A stretch of 64,000 nt of DNA, from NCBI RefSeq assembly GCF_003287895.1, contig NZ_CP030280.1, forward strand, positions 536,001 to 600,000. The letters are read 5' to 3'. The notes below the pieces were generated by a model. That model was not told where the DNA came from and did no database searches. It saw only the letters and a program-made list of their open reading frames with translations. The stretch is from Blautia argi. Lineage in GTDB: Bacteria > Bacillota > Clostridia > Lachnospirales > Lachnospiraceae. Of this stretch, positions 27,673 through 36,687 are shown in pieces. Positions within the stretch are counted from its first letter, which is position 1, and each line of letters begins with the position of its first letter. Position numbers and translations under genes: made by a program.

Positions 27673-27792
27673 CAGGGGAGAAAAGACGGATAAATGGAAA
27701 GAAACACTTGACAAAAATAAAATTGTGCAACTTCAATAATGCTCTTTTCAAAATCGGTTTCCATAAAAGGAAAACCGGGAAAAAACCGGCAG

Positions 27793-27810
27793 CGGAAAAA
27801 ATTTTTTCCG
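27793..27810. repeat. 18-bp perfect palindrome CGGAAAAAA/TTTTTTCCG
   Basis: A perfect palindrome without a loop, just after an imperfect hairpin at 27755-27778, both downstream of the MATE gene. It may take part in ending the MATE transcript, but it lacks a normal terminator layout. Confidence 0.35.
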
Positions 27811-27919
27811 GGAAAGAAACTTGTCGAAGTATGTTGAATACAGGCTTAAATGAAGAAAGTGGAGGATATTAGTACAGAATTGTGCAATATTCCCACTTTC
27901 TTTCCTGTGTGAAAAGTGA

Positions 27920-27988
27920 TATACTGTGGAATACAAAATGTTGTGAAGCAGAAAAGTGAAAAATATTATGCTATACCAGATATAGTGT
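27920..27988 (+). promoter_or_regulatory. nrdD promoter with two probable NrdR boxes
   Basis: An extended -10 element (TG-A-TATACT, -10 at 27920-27925) is followed by two 16-mers resembling the NrdR box acaCwAtATaTwgtgt: ATACAAAATGTTGTGA at 27931-27946 (12 of 16) and ATACCAGATATAGTGT at 27973-27988 (13 of 16). They are 42 bp apart, a whole number of helical turns, as in known tandem NrdR sites. The match is by eye. Confidence 0.55.
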
Positions 27989-28012
27989 TTTAAAATGTAT
28001 GAGGTGAAAGTG

Positions 28013-30148
28013 ATGATGTATGTAGTTAAGAAAGACGGTACGAAAGAGGATTTTGACGTTCAGAAAATCGTCAGGGCAGTGAATAAGTCCGCCTCCAGAA
28101 TTATGTATAAGTTTAAAGAGGACGAGGTGGAGTTTATCTGCAGCTATGCCCAGGAGAAGGCAGGTTCTCTTGAGAAAGAGGAAATCTCCATTCAGGATAT
28201 GCACAATATTGTGGAGGGAGCTTTGGAAAGAGTCAATCCGTCTGTTGCCAAGAGCTACAGAGATTATCGGAACTATAAGCATGATTTTATTCATATGATG
28301 GATGAGGTGTATACAAAAAGTCAGTCTATCCGTTATATCGGGGATAAGAGCAATGCCAATACAGATAGCGCCCTGGTTGCCACAAAACGCAGCCTGATTT
28401 TTAATGAGCTGAATAAAGAGCTGTATCGGAAGTTCTTTATGACACGTAATGAGCTGCAGGCATGTAAGGACGGCTATATTTATATCCATGACCAGTCTGC
28501 AAGACTGGATACCATGAACTGCTGTCTTTTTGATGTGGCAAATGTGTTAAAGGGCGGATTTGAAATGGGAAATGTGTGGTACAATGAGCCAAAAACCCTG
28601 GATACGGCTTTTGACGTTATGGGCGATATCATTTTAAGTACTGCTGCCCAGCAGTACGGCGGCTTTACTGTGCCTGAGGTGGACAAGATTCTGGCACCCT
28701 ATGCGGAGAAAAGTTATGTAAAATACAAAGAAGAATTTCTTTCCTACGTGGATCCAGACTGGGCTCTGGCTGAGGAGAGAGCAGAGCAGTATGCTGTGGA
28801 TAAGGTAAAGAGAGATTTTGATCAGGGATGGCAGGGCATTGAATATAAGTTAAACACCGTAGGCTCTTCCAGAGGAGATTATCCTTTTGTAACCGTAACT
28901 CTGGGTCTGGGTATGAAGAAATTTGAGAAAATGTGCAGCATTTCTCTTCTGGAGGTTCACAAGGGCGGTCAGGGAAGAGAAGGACATAAAAAACCGGTGC
29001 TGTTTCCGAAAATCGTATTCCTTTATGATGAGAATATTCACGGAGAAGGCAAAGAAGGGGAAGATGTATTTGAGGCAGGTATTTCCTGCTCTGCAAAGAC
29101 CATGTATCCGGACTGGTTGTCTTTAAGTGGCAAGGGTTATATTTCCAGTATGTATAAGAGATACGGAAAGGTTATCAGCCCTATGGGCTGCAGGGCATTT
29201 TTAAGCCCCTGGTATGAAAGAGGCGGCATGACTCCTGCTGACGACAAGGATGTTCCTGTGTTTGTGGGAAGATTTAATGTAGGCGCAGTCAGCCTGCATC
29301 TGCCTATGATTCTGGCAAAGGCAAGGGCAGAGGACAAGGATTTTTACGAAGTGCTGGACTTTTATCTGGAAATGATTCGGAATTTGCATATCCGTACCTA
29401 TGATTACCTGGGAGAGATGAAGGCCTCCACCAATCCTCTGGCTTATTGTGAAGGCGGCTTTTACGGCGGAAATTTAAAACCATCTGATAAGATTAAACCG
29501 CTTTTAAAGCCAATGACTGCGTCCTTTGGCATTACGGCTTTAAATGAACTGCAGGAGCTGTATAACGGCAAATCTATCCGTGAGGACGGCAAATTTGCCC
29601 TTGAGGTTTTGCAGTATATCAATAAAAAGGTAGAGCAGTACAAGATTGAGGATGGCAATCTGTATGCAATTTATGGTACTCCGGCAGAAAGCCTCTGTGG
29701 TCTGCAGGTTGAGCAGTTCCGCAAAATGTACGGCATTGTGGAAGGGGTTTCAGACCGTCCTTATGTAAGTAACAGCTTTCATTGTCATGTAACTGAGGAT
29801 ATGACCCCCATTGAAAAGCAGGACTGTGAGGGGCGTTTCTGGGAACTGTGCAACGGCGGCAAAATTCAGTATGTGCGCTATCCTATTGGCTACAATGTAG
29901 ATGCAATCCGGGCGCTGGTACGCAGAGCTATGGAGCTTGGCTATTATGAAGGGGTAAATCTGTCCCTGGCTTATTGCGACGACTGCGGACACGAAGAACT
30001 GGAAATGGACGTGTGTCCGGTGTGCGGTTCCAGAAACCTGACAAAAATCGACCGCATGAACGGCTATCTTTCCTATAGCCGTGTGCATGGAGATACCCGT
30101 TTGAATTCTGCAAAAATGGCAGAAATTGCAGAGCGTAAATCCATGTAG
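28013..30148 (+). CDS. nrdD: Anaerobic ribonucleoside-triphosphate reductase
   Basis: Class III glycyl-radical enzyme that makes deoxynucleotides without oxygen, about 711 residues. Visible features: N-terminal ATP-cone (VVKKDGTKEDFDVQKIVRAV), catalytic core, C-terminal zinc site with two C-x2-C pairs (YCDDCGHE and DVCPVCGS), and the glycyl-radical loop DRMNGYLSYS near the end. The start is placed at ATG 28013 because GAGGTG lies 6 bases before; an upstream in-frame ATG at 27995 overlaps the second NrdR-like box. The activating enzyme gene nrdG is not next to it and must be elsewhere. Confidence 0.95.
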   Translation: MMYVVKKDGTKEDFDVQKIVRAVNKSASRIMYKFKEDEVEFICSYAQEKAGSLEKEEISIQDMHNIVEGALERVNPSVAKSYRDYRNYKHDFIHMMDEVYTKSQSIRYIGDKSNANTDSALVATKRSLIFNELNKELYRKFFMTRNELQACKDGYIYIHDQSARLDTMNCCLFDVANVLKGGFEMGNVWYNEPKTLDTAFDVMGDIILSTAAQQYGGFTVPEVDKILAPYAEKSYVKYKEEFLSYVDPDWALAEERAEQYAVDKVKRDFDQGWQGIEYKLNTVGSSRGDYPFVTVTLGLGMKKFEKMCSISLLEVHKGGQGREGHKKPVLFPKIVFLYDENIHGEGKEGEDVFEAGISCSAKTMYPDWLSLSGKGYISSMYKRYGKVISPMGCRAFLSPWYERGGMTPADDKDVPVFVGRFNVGAVSLHLPMILAKARAEDKDFYEVLDFYLEMIRNLHIRTYDYLGEMKASTNPLAYCEGGFYGGNLKPSDKIKPLLKPMTASFGITALNELQELYNGKSIREDGKFALEVLQYINKKVEQYKIEDGNLYAIYGTPAESLCGLQVEQFRKMYGIVEGVSDRPYVSNSFHCHVTEDMTPIEKQDCEGRFWELCNGGKIQYVRYPIGYNVDAIRALVRRAMELGYYEGVNLSLAYCDDCGHEELEMDVCPVCGSRNLTKIDRMNGYLSYSRVHGDTRLNSAKMAEIAERKSM

Positions 30149-30295
30149 CAGCAAAAAAACGTTCCTTTTGTGCAAGAAATATATGAAGCAGTGTAAAGGT
30201 TTGGTATTGGATTTCCTTACAAATTGTGGTAACATAAAAGAGTTTTGAGAATAAAAACATAAATACAAATTTAGAAGGACTTGAGGAGGAACGAC

Positions 30296-31585
30296 ATGGA
30301 ATCTTACAGGTATTTATTGGACTTGGCGCTGATATTGCTGACTACAAAGGTGTTTGGGCTTCTGACCAGGCGCATCAGTCTGCCCCAGGTAGTGGGTGCA
30401 TTGCTGGCAGGTCTGCTTTTGGGACCGGCGTGTCTTGGGGTTCTGCACCAGACAGAGTTTATTTATCAGGTGTCAGAAATCGGCGTAATTGTTCTGATGT
30501 TCTGTGCAGGACTGGAAACAGATATCGATGAGCTGAAAAAGAGCGGAAAAGCTTCTTTTATTATTGCACTTTTAGGCGTTTTGATACCGCTTCTTGGCGG
30601 GCTTGGTGTGGCAGCGTATTTTAACCAACCGGGTATGCTGGAAACTACAGCAAATAGCAGCCTGATTCTGCAGAATGTGTTTATCGGTGTTATTCTGACT
30701 GCCACGTCTGTAAGTATTTCCGTGGAAACCTTAAAGGAAATGGGCAAGCTCAATACCAGAGCCGGAAATGCCATTTTAGGAGCAGCCATTATTGATGATA
30801 TTCTGGGTATTATTGCTCTGACTGTGATTACCAGTCTGGCAGATTCTTCTGTGAATGTATGGCTGGTATTCGGAAAGATTTTGGGATTTTTTGTGTTCAT
30901 TGGTGTGGGCGGATATCTGATTCATATTCTGTTCCAGAAATGGGTGAAGGGATATGAAAGAGATTTAAGACGATTTGTTATTCTTGCCTTTGTTATCTGT
31001 CTTCTGTTTTCTTACTGTGCAGAAGAGTTTTTCGGAGTTGCGGATATTACAGGTGCGTTCTTTGCTGGTTTGATTATTACAAAGACTACACATACAAATT
31101 ATATTGCAAGACGATTTGGAATTTTATCTTATATTTTCTTATCTCCGGTATTTTTTGCAAATATTGGTCTGCAGGTAGAACTACCCAAGATGAGTACCAT
31201 GATTGTGGTATTTGCTGTAGCGTTGGTGATTGTGGCTGTGCTGACAAAGATTGTAGGCTGTGGTCTGGGCGCCAAGATGTGCCATTACAGCAATCAGGAC
31301 TGTGTCCGTATTGGTATGGGTATGATTTCCAGAGGTGAGGTTGCTCTGATTGTGGCAGCAAAGGGAAATGCCCTTGGTCTTATGGCGCCGGAACTTTTGG
31401 GACCTGTTGTAATTGTTGTGGTTATTACTACGATTATTTCACCGATTTTGCTGAAACTGACTTTCAGAGAGAAGAAAGGGGCTGTACAGGAGCATGATTA
31501 TGTGGAAACAGAATTAATCAAACAGGTACAGAGCTTTGAAGATGAAGAAAGACAGGAAAAATCCAGATTTATAAAAAATAAATAG
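30296..31585 (+). CDS. Cation:proton antiporter (CPA2/Kef type)
   Basis: About 429 residues, with 12-13 membrane helices of the Na_H_Exchanger family. The core motifs include the aspartate pair in AAIIDDILGIIALTV and the crossover region ITGAFFAGLIITKT. No C-terminal TrkA-N domain is present. GAGGAGG lies 7 bases before ATG 30296; an earlier in-frame start at 30281 is less likely. It probably exchanges Na+ or K+ for H+. A hairpin at 31595 follows. Confidence 0.9.
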   Translation: MESYRYLLDLALILLTTKVFGLLTRRISLPQVVGALLAGLLLGPACLGVLHQTEFIYQVSEIGVIVLMFCAGLETDIDELKKSGKASFIIALLGVLIPLLGGLGVAAYFNQPGMLETTANSSLILQNVFIGVILTATSVSISVETLKEMGKLNTRAGNAILGAAIIDDILGIIALTVITSLADSSVNVWLVFGKILGFFVFIGVGGYLIHILFQKWVKGYERDLRRFVILAFVICLLFSYCAEEFFGVADITGAFFAGLIITKTTHTNYIARRFGILSYIFLSPVFFANIGLQVELPKMSTMIVVFAVALVIVAVLTKIVGCGLGAKMCHYSNQDCVRIGMGMISRGEVALIVAAKGNALGLMAPELLGPVVIVVVITTIISPILLKLTFREKKGAVQEHDYVETELIKQVQSFEDEERQEKSRFIKNK

Positions 31586-31594
31586 GAAACAGGA

Positions 31595-31630
31595 AAAGAG
31601 CCGCTACAGAGAAAACTGTGTCGGCTCTTT
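31595..31630 (+). terminator. Hairpin after the antiporter gene
   Basis: AAAGAGCCG (31595-31603) pairs with CGGCTCTTT (31622-31630), extended inward by ACAG/CTGT. Only three T follow, so this may be a weak terminator that lets some transcripts run into the next genes. Confidence 0.6.
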
Positions 31631-31647
31631 CGGATAAAGGAGGAAAT

Positions 31648-31803
31648 ATGGCAGCAACCATTGTGATTGTGATTCTTTTGGCAGCCTACAGCTTTTGGGT
31701 GGTGCGGAAGAAAATAAAAGATATAAAAAACGGAAAATTCTGCGGCGGGAATTGTGAGGGCTGTCAGGGCTTCTGTGGAAAGAAAGGCGGAGAGAAATTA
31801 TGA
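31648..31803 (+). CDS. FeoB-associated Cys-rich membrane protein
   Basis: 51 residues: one membrane helix (TIVIVILLAAYSFWVV), a basic stretch, then a Cys-rich tail (FCGGNCEGCQGFCGKK). This matches the small proteins usually encoded after feoB ferrous-iron transporters. No feoA or feoB is nearby. AAAGGAGG lies 6 bases before ATG 31648; the stop overlaps the next start (ATGA, 31800-31803). Confidence 0.85.
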   Translation: MAATIVIVILLAAYSFWVVRKKIKDIKNGKFCGGNCEGCQGFCGKKGGEKL

Positions 31804-33623
31804 AGCTTTTGTTGGCAGCAGTAAATGCAAAATACATTCATTCCAATCTTGCTGTGTACAGCATGAAGGCATACTGCAGGGAGTATGCAGAGCAGATAGA
31901 ACTGGCAGAATATACCATTAATCAGCAGGAGGACGAGATTTTAAAGGATTTGTACAGGAGAAAACCAGATGTTCTATGTTTTTCCTGTTATATCTGGAAT
32001 ATTTCTTTTGTAAAGGAATTGATTCGGGATATTAAGAAAATCCTGCCAGATACCGTGATTTGGGTGGGAGGTCCGGAGGTGTCCTATGATGCAGAGCAGG
32101 TTCTTGCAGAACTGCCGGAGATTTTCGGTGTCATGTGCGGAGAAGGAGAAGAAACTCTCCGGGAATTGATGCGATATTATGTAAATATAGAGAAACAGGA
32201 AAAAGCAGAGATTAAGGCTGTCCGGGGAATTGTTTTTCGAGAGAAAGGGGCGGCAGACCGGGAGTTTGATTCTGCAGAGGTGTGTGCAGAGCAGTCATCA
32301 GAGCAGGGCGTACAGGGGAAGTATGTCAGGACTGCAGCCAGAGAAATTATGGATATGGATACCCTGGTTTTTCCATATGAGGATATGGAGTTTTTTCAGC
32401 ACCGGATTATCTATTATGAAAGCAGCAGGGGCTGTCCTTTCTCCTGCAGCTACTGTCTTTCTTCTATAGATAAGAAGCTGCGCTTTCGGAGTCTTTCTCT
32501 GGTAAAAAACGAGCTGCAGTTTTTCCTGGATAAAAAAGTGCCTCAGGTTAAATTTGTGGACAGAACCTTTAACTGCAAAAAGGAGCATGCTCTGGAAATC
32601 TGGAAATATATTAAGGAGCATGACAATGGGGTGACAAATTTTCACTTTGAAATTGCAGCAGATTTGCTCACCGAGAAGGAGCTGGAGCTGATACGCACCA
32701 TGCGTCCGGGGTTGATTCAACTGGAAATCGGTGTACAGTCTACCAATGAAAAAACTATAAAGGAAATCCGCAGAAAGACCAGTTTTGAGAAAATTTCAGA
32801 AAAAGTGAAGCGGGTGCAGGAGGGAAACAATGTGCATCAGCACCTGGATTTGATTGCAGGGCTTCCCTTTGAGGGCTATGACAGCTTTAAATCTTCCTTT
32901 AATGATGTATACGGGCTGCGTCCCCAACAGCTTCAGCTTGGATTTTTAAAGGTGTTGAAGGGTTCTTATATGTATGAGAAAAAAGAAGATTACGGCTGCA
33001 GGTATAAACATCGGGAACCTTATGAGGTACTTGCCACCAACTGGCTGTCCTATGGAGAAATCTGCCGCTTAAAGGGCATTGAGGATATGGTAGAGGTTTA
33101 TTACAACAGCGGACAGTTTTCCCGTACCATGGAAGCTCTGGAACAGGAGTTTGAAGACGCTTTTTCCATGTATGAGGCATTGGCGGATTTTTATGAGGAA
33201 AAGGGATACTTTGGCATTTCCCATGCCAGAATCCGTCGGTATGAGATTCTTCTGGAGTTTCTCCAGAAGCGGGGAATAGAAAACCAGGAGTATTTCAGGG
33301 AATGTATGGTTTTTGATTTGTATGCCAGAGAAAATCTGAAGACCAGACCAGGTTTTGCCGAAGAGCAGAAAGCATATAAAAAACAGATACAGAATTTTTA
33401 CAGGCAGGAAGCGGAGAATCCACGATTGCTTAAAAATTATGCAGGATACCAGGCAAGGCAGCTGGAGAAAATGACCCATCTGGAGATTTTCACCTTTGAT
33501 CTTTTAAAGACAGGAAGACAGAGGGAGAACTATCCTGTGCTTTTTGATTATAAGGAGCGCAGCCCCCTTACCTATGATGCCAGATGCAGCCAGGTGGAAC
33601 TTGTGCAGGAGGAAAACCTATGA
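31800..33623 (+). CDS. B12-binding radical SAM protein, DUF4080 family
   Basis: 607 residues. Order: N-terminal B12-binding-like Rossmann domain (NAKYIHSNLAVYSMKAY; GGPEVSYDA), radical-SAM core with the iron-sulfur motif C212-x3-C216-x2-C219 in SRGCPFSCSYCLSS, and a C-terminal DUF4080 domain. The reaction is unknown; relatives are annotated only by domain. It is coupled by 4-base overlaps to the genes on both sides, the Cys-rich peptide and nth. Confidence 0.88.
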   Translation: MKLLLAAVNAKYIHSNLAVYSMKAYCREYAEQIELAEYTINQQEDEILKDLYRRKPDVLCFSCYIWNISFVKELIRDIKKILPDTVIWVGGPEVSYDAEQVLAELPEIFGVMCGEGEETLRELMRYYVNIEKQEKAEIKAVRGIVFREKGAADREFDSAEVCAEQSSEQGVQGKYVRTAAREIMDMDTLVFPYEDMEFFQHRIIYYESSRGCPFSCSYCLSSIDKKLRFRSLSLVKNELQFFLDKKVPQVKFVDRTFNCKKEHALEIWKYIKEHDNGVTNFHFEIAADLLTEKELELIRTMRPGLIQLEIGVQSTNEKTIKEIRRKTSFEKISEKVKRVQEGNNVHQHLDLIAGLPFEGYDSFKSSFNDVYGLRPQQLQLGFLKVLKGSYMYEKKEDYGCRYKHREPYEVLATNWLSYGEICRLKGIEDMVEVYYNSGQFSRTMEALEQEFEDAFSMYEALADFYEEKGYFGISHARIRRYEILLEFLQKRGIENQEYFRECMVFDLYARENLKTRPGFAEEQKAYKKQIQNFYRQEAENPRLLKNYAGYQARQLEKMTHLEIFTFDLLKTGRQRENYPVLFDYKERSPLTYDARCSQVELVQEENL

Positions 33624-34273
33624 CAAAGAGAACAAAGGAAATTCTGGATAAGCTGGATCAGGTGTATACCAGGGAATATAAGTGCTATCTGAATCATGAC
33701 AATCCGGGGCAGCTTTTGATTGCCACTATGTTAAGCGCCCAGTGTACAGATGCCAGAGTGAATGTTGTGACAAAAGATTTGTTTGTTAAATATCCAAATA
33801 TGCAGGCTTTTGCAGAGGCGGATTTAAAGGAACTGGAGCAGGACATAAAGCCTACAGGCTTTTATCATAACAAGGCAAAGAATATCATTGGCTGCGCCCG
33901 GCGTATCTGTCAGGTCTATGGCGGTGAGGTACCCAGAAGTCTGGAAGATTTAACAAGCCTTCCCGGTGTGGGGCGAAAGACTGCAAATGTGATTCGGGGA
34001 AATATTTTTCATGAGCCAAGCGTGGTAGTAGATACCCATGTAAAGCGGATTTCCAGGCGTCTGGGTCTGACAAAGGAGAACGATCCGGAAAAGGTAGAAA
34101 TGGAGCTTATGAAGGTTTTGCCAAAAGACCATTGGATTTTATATAATATTCAGATTATCACCTTTGGGCGGCAGATATGCTTTGCCCGCTCTCCGAAATG
34201 TGAGGAGTGCTTCCTTACAGAATATTGTAAGGAATATAAGGAAAAACAGAAGAAAAGCAGGAAAAAAGCATGA
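33620..34273 (+). CDS. nth: Endonuclease III
   Basis: 217-residue DNA glycosylase/AP-lyase that removes oxidised pyrimidines. The helix-hairpin-helix LPGVGRKTANV carries catalytic Lys120, and VDTHVKR holds Asp138; both have the same numbers as in E. coli Nth. The C-terminal iron-sulfur cluster ligands are present (CFARSPKCEECFLTEYC, C-x6-C-x2-C-x5-C in full context). GGAGG lies just before ATG 33620, which overlaps the DUF4080 stop. Confidence 0.96.
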   Translation: MTKRTKEILDKLDQVYTREYKCYLNHDNPGQLLIATMLSAQCTDARVNVVTKDLFVKYPNMQAFAEADLKELEQDIKPTGFYHNKAKNIIGCARRICQVYGGEVPRSLEDLTSLPGVGRKTANVIRGNIFHEPSVVVDTHVKRISRRLGLTKENDPEKVEMELMKVLPKDHWILYNIQIITFGRQICFARSPKCEECFLTEYCKEYKEKQKKSRKKA

Positions 34274-34980
34274 GAGAATATGTGACGCTGGATTTGGAAA
34301 CCACAGGGCTTGAGCCGGCAAAGGATCGGATTATTGAAATCGGCGCTGTGAAGGTAATGGACGGGACTGTGACAGAGGAGTATGCTACACTGGTAAATCC
34401 TCAGAGAAAGATACCGGAGAGAATTACAGAACTGACCGGCATTTCAGATGAAATGGTACAGGGAAAGCCCTGTATTGGGCAAGCCCTTACCGAGCTTCTG
34501 GATTTTTGTAAGGAGCTGCCCCTTCTGGGGCACAATCTGATGTTTGACTACCGATTTGTTAAGCACAATGCTGTAAATCTGGATATGAGCTTTGAAAAGG
34601 AAGGTATGGATACTTTAAAGCTGGCGCGGATTTTATTGCCGGATCTGCCGAGTAAAAGCCTGCAGAGCCTGCGTCTGTACTATGAGATTCCCCAGGACGA
34701 CGCGCACAGGGCTTTGGAGGACGCACGGACAACCTACAGGCTGTATGAAAGGTTGCGCCAGGAATACGGGGAACAGCACAGAGAGCTTTTTAATCCCGCC
34801 CCGCTTTTGTATAAGGTAAAAAAACAGGGTCCCATTACCCCGGCACAAAAACGATACTTGCAGGATTTAGTAAAATATCATAGAATAGACCTGAATGTGG
34901 AGAGCGACAGTCTGACAAAGAATGAAGCCTCCAGACTGATTGATACGATTCTGGGAACTTATGGAAAAATAGAGAGGTAG
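34270..34980 (+). CDS. DEDDh 3'-5' exonuclease (DNA polymerase III epsilon-like)
   Basis: 236 residues. ExoI motif LDLETTGLEP with the Asp/Glu pair, ExoII GHNLMFDYRF, and ExoIII-epsilon HRALEDARTT give a complete DEDDh active site. A C-terminal helical segment (GPITPAQKRYLQDLVKYHRI) resembles the small domain seen in other Firmicute exonucleases of this type. It overlaps nth by 4 bases, suggesting a shared DNA-repair role. Confidence 0.9.
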   Translation: MREYVTLDLETTGLEPAKDRIIEIGAVKVMDGTVTEEYATLVNPQRKIPERITELTGISDEMVQGKPCIGQALTELLDFCKELPLLGHNLMFDYRFVKHNAVNLDMSFEKEGMDTLKLARILLPDLPSKSLQSLRLYYEIPQDDAHRALEDARTTYRLYERLRQEYGEQHRELFNPAPLLYKVKKQGPITPAQKRYLQDLVKYHRIDLNVESDSLTKNEASRLIDTILGTYGKIER

Positions 34981-34986
34981 AGAAAA

Positions 34987-35088
34987 ATGAGAAAAAAAAA
35001 TTCCGGAAAAAGACAGGTAGTTGCAGCAGTTTTGGCGGTGATAATGGTTCTTGCCATGATTCTTCCCATGATAGCGTATGTTTTATAG
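34987..35088 (+). CDS. 33-residue membrane peptide
   Basis: MRKKNSGKRQVVAAVLAVIM and onwards: a basic N-terminus followed by one hydrophobic helix to the end. It starts 6 bases after the exonuclease stop and ends 21 bases before the next gene, fitting neatly into the operon. Small single-helix proteins of this kind recur in Lachnospiraceae, but I cannot name a family. Confidence 0.55.
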   Translation: MRKKNSGKRQVVAAVLAVIMVLAMILPMIAYVL

Positions 35089-35109
35089 GAAAAGGCGGAG
35101 GAACAGGCC

Positions 35110-36102
35110 ATGAAAATAGGAAAATTACCGGAGCCGATGCTGATTCGCTCCGTGTTAAAAGAGGTTGGACACAGAAGAGAGGAGATTCTGGCAGGACCGG
35201 CTGTAGGGCGTGACTGTGCAGTCATGGAGGCAAAGGAAGGTGAGGTTTATGTGTTTTCCTCTGACCCCATTACAGGTACCACAAAGGATATGGGCAGACA
35301 CAGTGTTTATATTACGGCCAATGATTTGGCGGCAGCAGGTGCTGAGCCTGTAGGAATTATGTTGACGATTCTCCTGCCTCCTGAAACCCGGGAGCAGGAG
35401 TTAAAGGAAATTATGCGTGGAGTGGAGGCTACCTGCAGAGAGCTGGATATAGAGGTTATGGGTGGTCATACAGAGGTAACTGACGTGGTGCGTCAGCCTT
35501 TGATTTCTCTTACCGGTGTGGGAAAGATGAAAAAGGAAGACATGATGCAGCCGGGAGGAATCAAACCGGGAGAGGATCTTGTAGTTACCAAATGGATAGG
35601 TTTAGAAGGCACGTCCATTGCGGCAAAGGAAAAAGAAGAGGAACTTTTACAACGGTTTGCTCCAATGTTTGTAAATACAGCCAAAGAGTTTGACCGGTAT
35701 CTTTCTGTGATTCCTGAGGCAAAAATTGCTTCCGAATGGGGAGTTTCCGCTATGCATGATATTACAGAGGGCGGTGTATTTGGAGCTCTCTGGGAAATGG
35801 CGGCAGGTTCAAAAGTAGGGTTGGATATTGACTTAAAGAAAATTCCTATTCGTCAGGAAACTGTGGAGGTCTGTGAAGCATTGGGATTAAATCCGTATAT
35901 TCTCATGTCCAGCGGTTCTATGATGATTGCTGTCCCGGACGGATACGGACTGGTACGAAAGCTGAATCAGGCGGGAATCCATGCCGCAGTGGTGGGAAAG
36001 GCCACAGCAGGAAATGACCGGATTTTAAGAAACGGGGAGGAAACCAGGTATCTGGATAAACCCCAGAGTGATGAATTATATAAAATCTATCAGAAGGATT
36101 GA
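35110..36102 (+). CDS. AIR synthase-related protein (HypE/PurM fold)
   Basis: 330 residues with the two AIR-synthase halves: the N-terminal dimer domain ([40 protein letters not shown]) and the C-terminal domain ([29 protein letters not shown]). It resembles HypE but lacks the C-terminal Cys of true HypE, and no hydrogenase genes are near. It is probably an ATP-binding enzyme of unknown substrate. It lies 11 bases ahead of trmL. Confidence 0.85.
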   Translation: MKIGKLPEPMLIRSVLKEVGHRREEILAGPAVGRDCAVMEAKEGEVYVFSSDPITGTTKDMGRHSVYITANDLAAAGAEPVGIMLTILLPPETREQELKEIMRGVEATCRELDIEVMGGHTEVTDVVRQPLISLTGVGKMKKEDMMQPGGIKPGEDLVVTKWIGLEGTSIAAKEKEEELLQRFAPMFVNTAKEFDRYLSVIPEAKIASEWGVSAMHDITEGGVFGALWEMAAGSKVGLDIDLKKIPIRQETVEVCEALGLNPYILMSSGSMMIAVPDGYGLVRKLNQAGIHAAVVGKATAGNDRILRNGEETRYLDKPQSDELYKIYQKD

Positions 36103-36113
36103 GGAGAAAAACT

Positions 36114-36615
36114 ATGGCAAAGCTGAACATTGTGTTATTTGAGCCGGAAATCCCTGCAAATACGGGGAATATCGGGAGAACCTGTGTAGCAACAGGCACC
36201 CGTCTGCACTTTGATTGAACCTTTGGGCTTCAAGCTGAATGAAAAGGCCATTAAGCGGGCAGGCATGGATTACTGGAAGGATCTGGACGTGACAACGTAT
36301 GTAAATTATCAGGATTTTCTGGATAGAAATCCAGGGGCAAAGATTTACATGGCAACCACAAAAGCGCCTAAGACTTATGTGGACGTTCAGTATGAAGAGG
36401 ACTGCTACATTATGTTTGGGAAGGAAAGCGCAGGGATTCCGGAGGAGATTCTGCTGGAAAATCAGGATACTGCTATTCGTATTCCCATGATAGGAGATAT
36501 CCGTTCCTTAAATCTCAGTAATTCCGTTGCCATTGTGCTTTATGAGGCTTTGCGTCAGAACCATTTTGATCACATGCGCCTGGAAGGACATTTGACAAAA
36601 TATGAGTGGAAATAG
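36114..36615 (+). pseudogene. trmL: tRNA (cytidine(34)-2'-O)-methyltransferase, one frameshift
   Basis: SPOUT-class enzyme that methylates the wobble base of tRNA-Leu. The first part reads [20 protein letters not shown] and [15 protein letters not shown]. Removing one T from the TTT at about 36210-36212 gives [14 protein letters not shown] and continues to 36615, through the knot motifs FGKESAGIPEEI and RIPMIGDIRSLNLSNSVAIV. Restored length is about 167 residues, normal. Because the gene is conserved and the change is a single base in a homopolymer, sequence error is a good alternative to real loss. Confidence 0.85.
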
Positions 36616-36643
36616 ATGTGATTTGGCAGCTTCGGACAGAAAG

Positions 36644-36687
36644 AAAAGCACAGAAGAGCAGATTTAACGCTCTTCTGTGCTTTTTTG
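36644..36687. terminator. Bidirectional terminator, trmL / histidine kinase
   Basis: A perfect 16-bp stem AAAAGCACAGAAGAGC with its complement and a 9-base loop ends in T6 on the plus strand; on the minus strand it is bounded by A/T-rich sequence. It lies between convergent genes and overlaps the kinase stop. Confidence 0.9.

Noticed and set aside
35110..36102. True HypE hydrogenase maturation factor
   Set aside because: The C-terminal Cys of HypE is absent and no hyp or hydrogenase genes are nearby.
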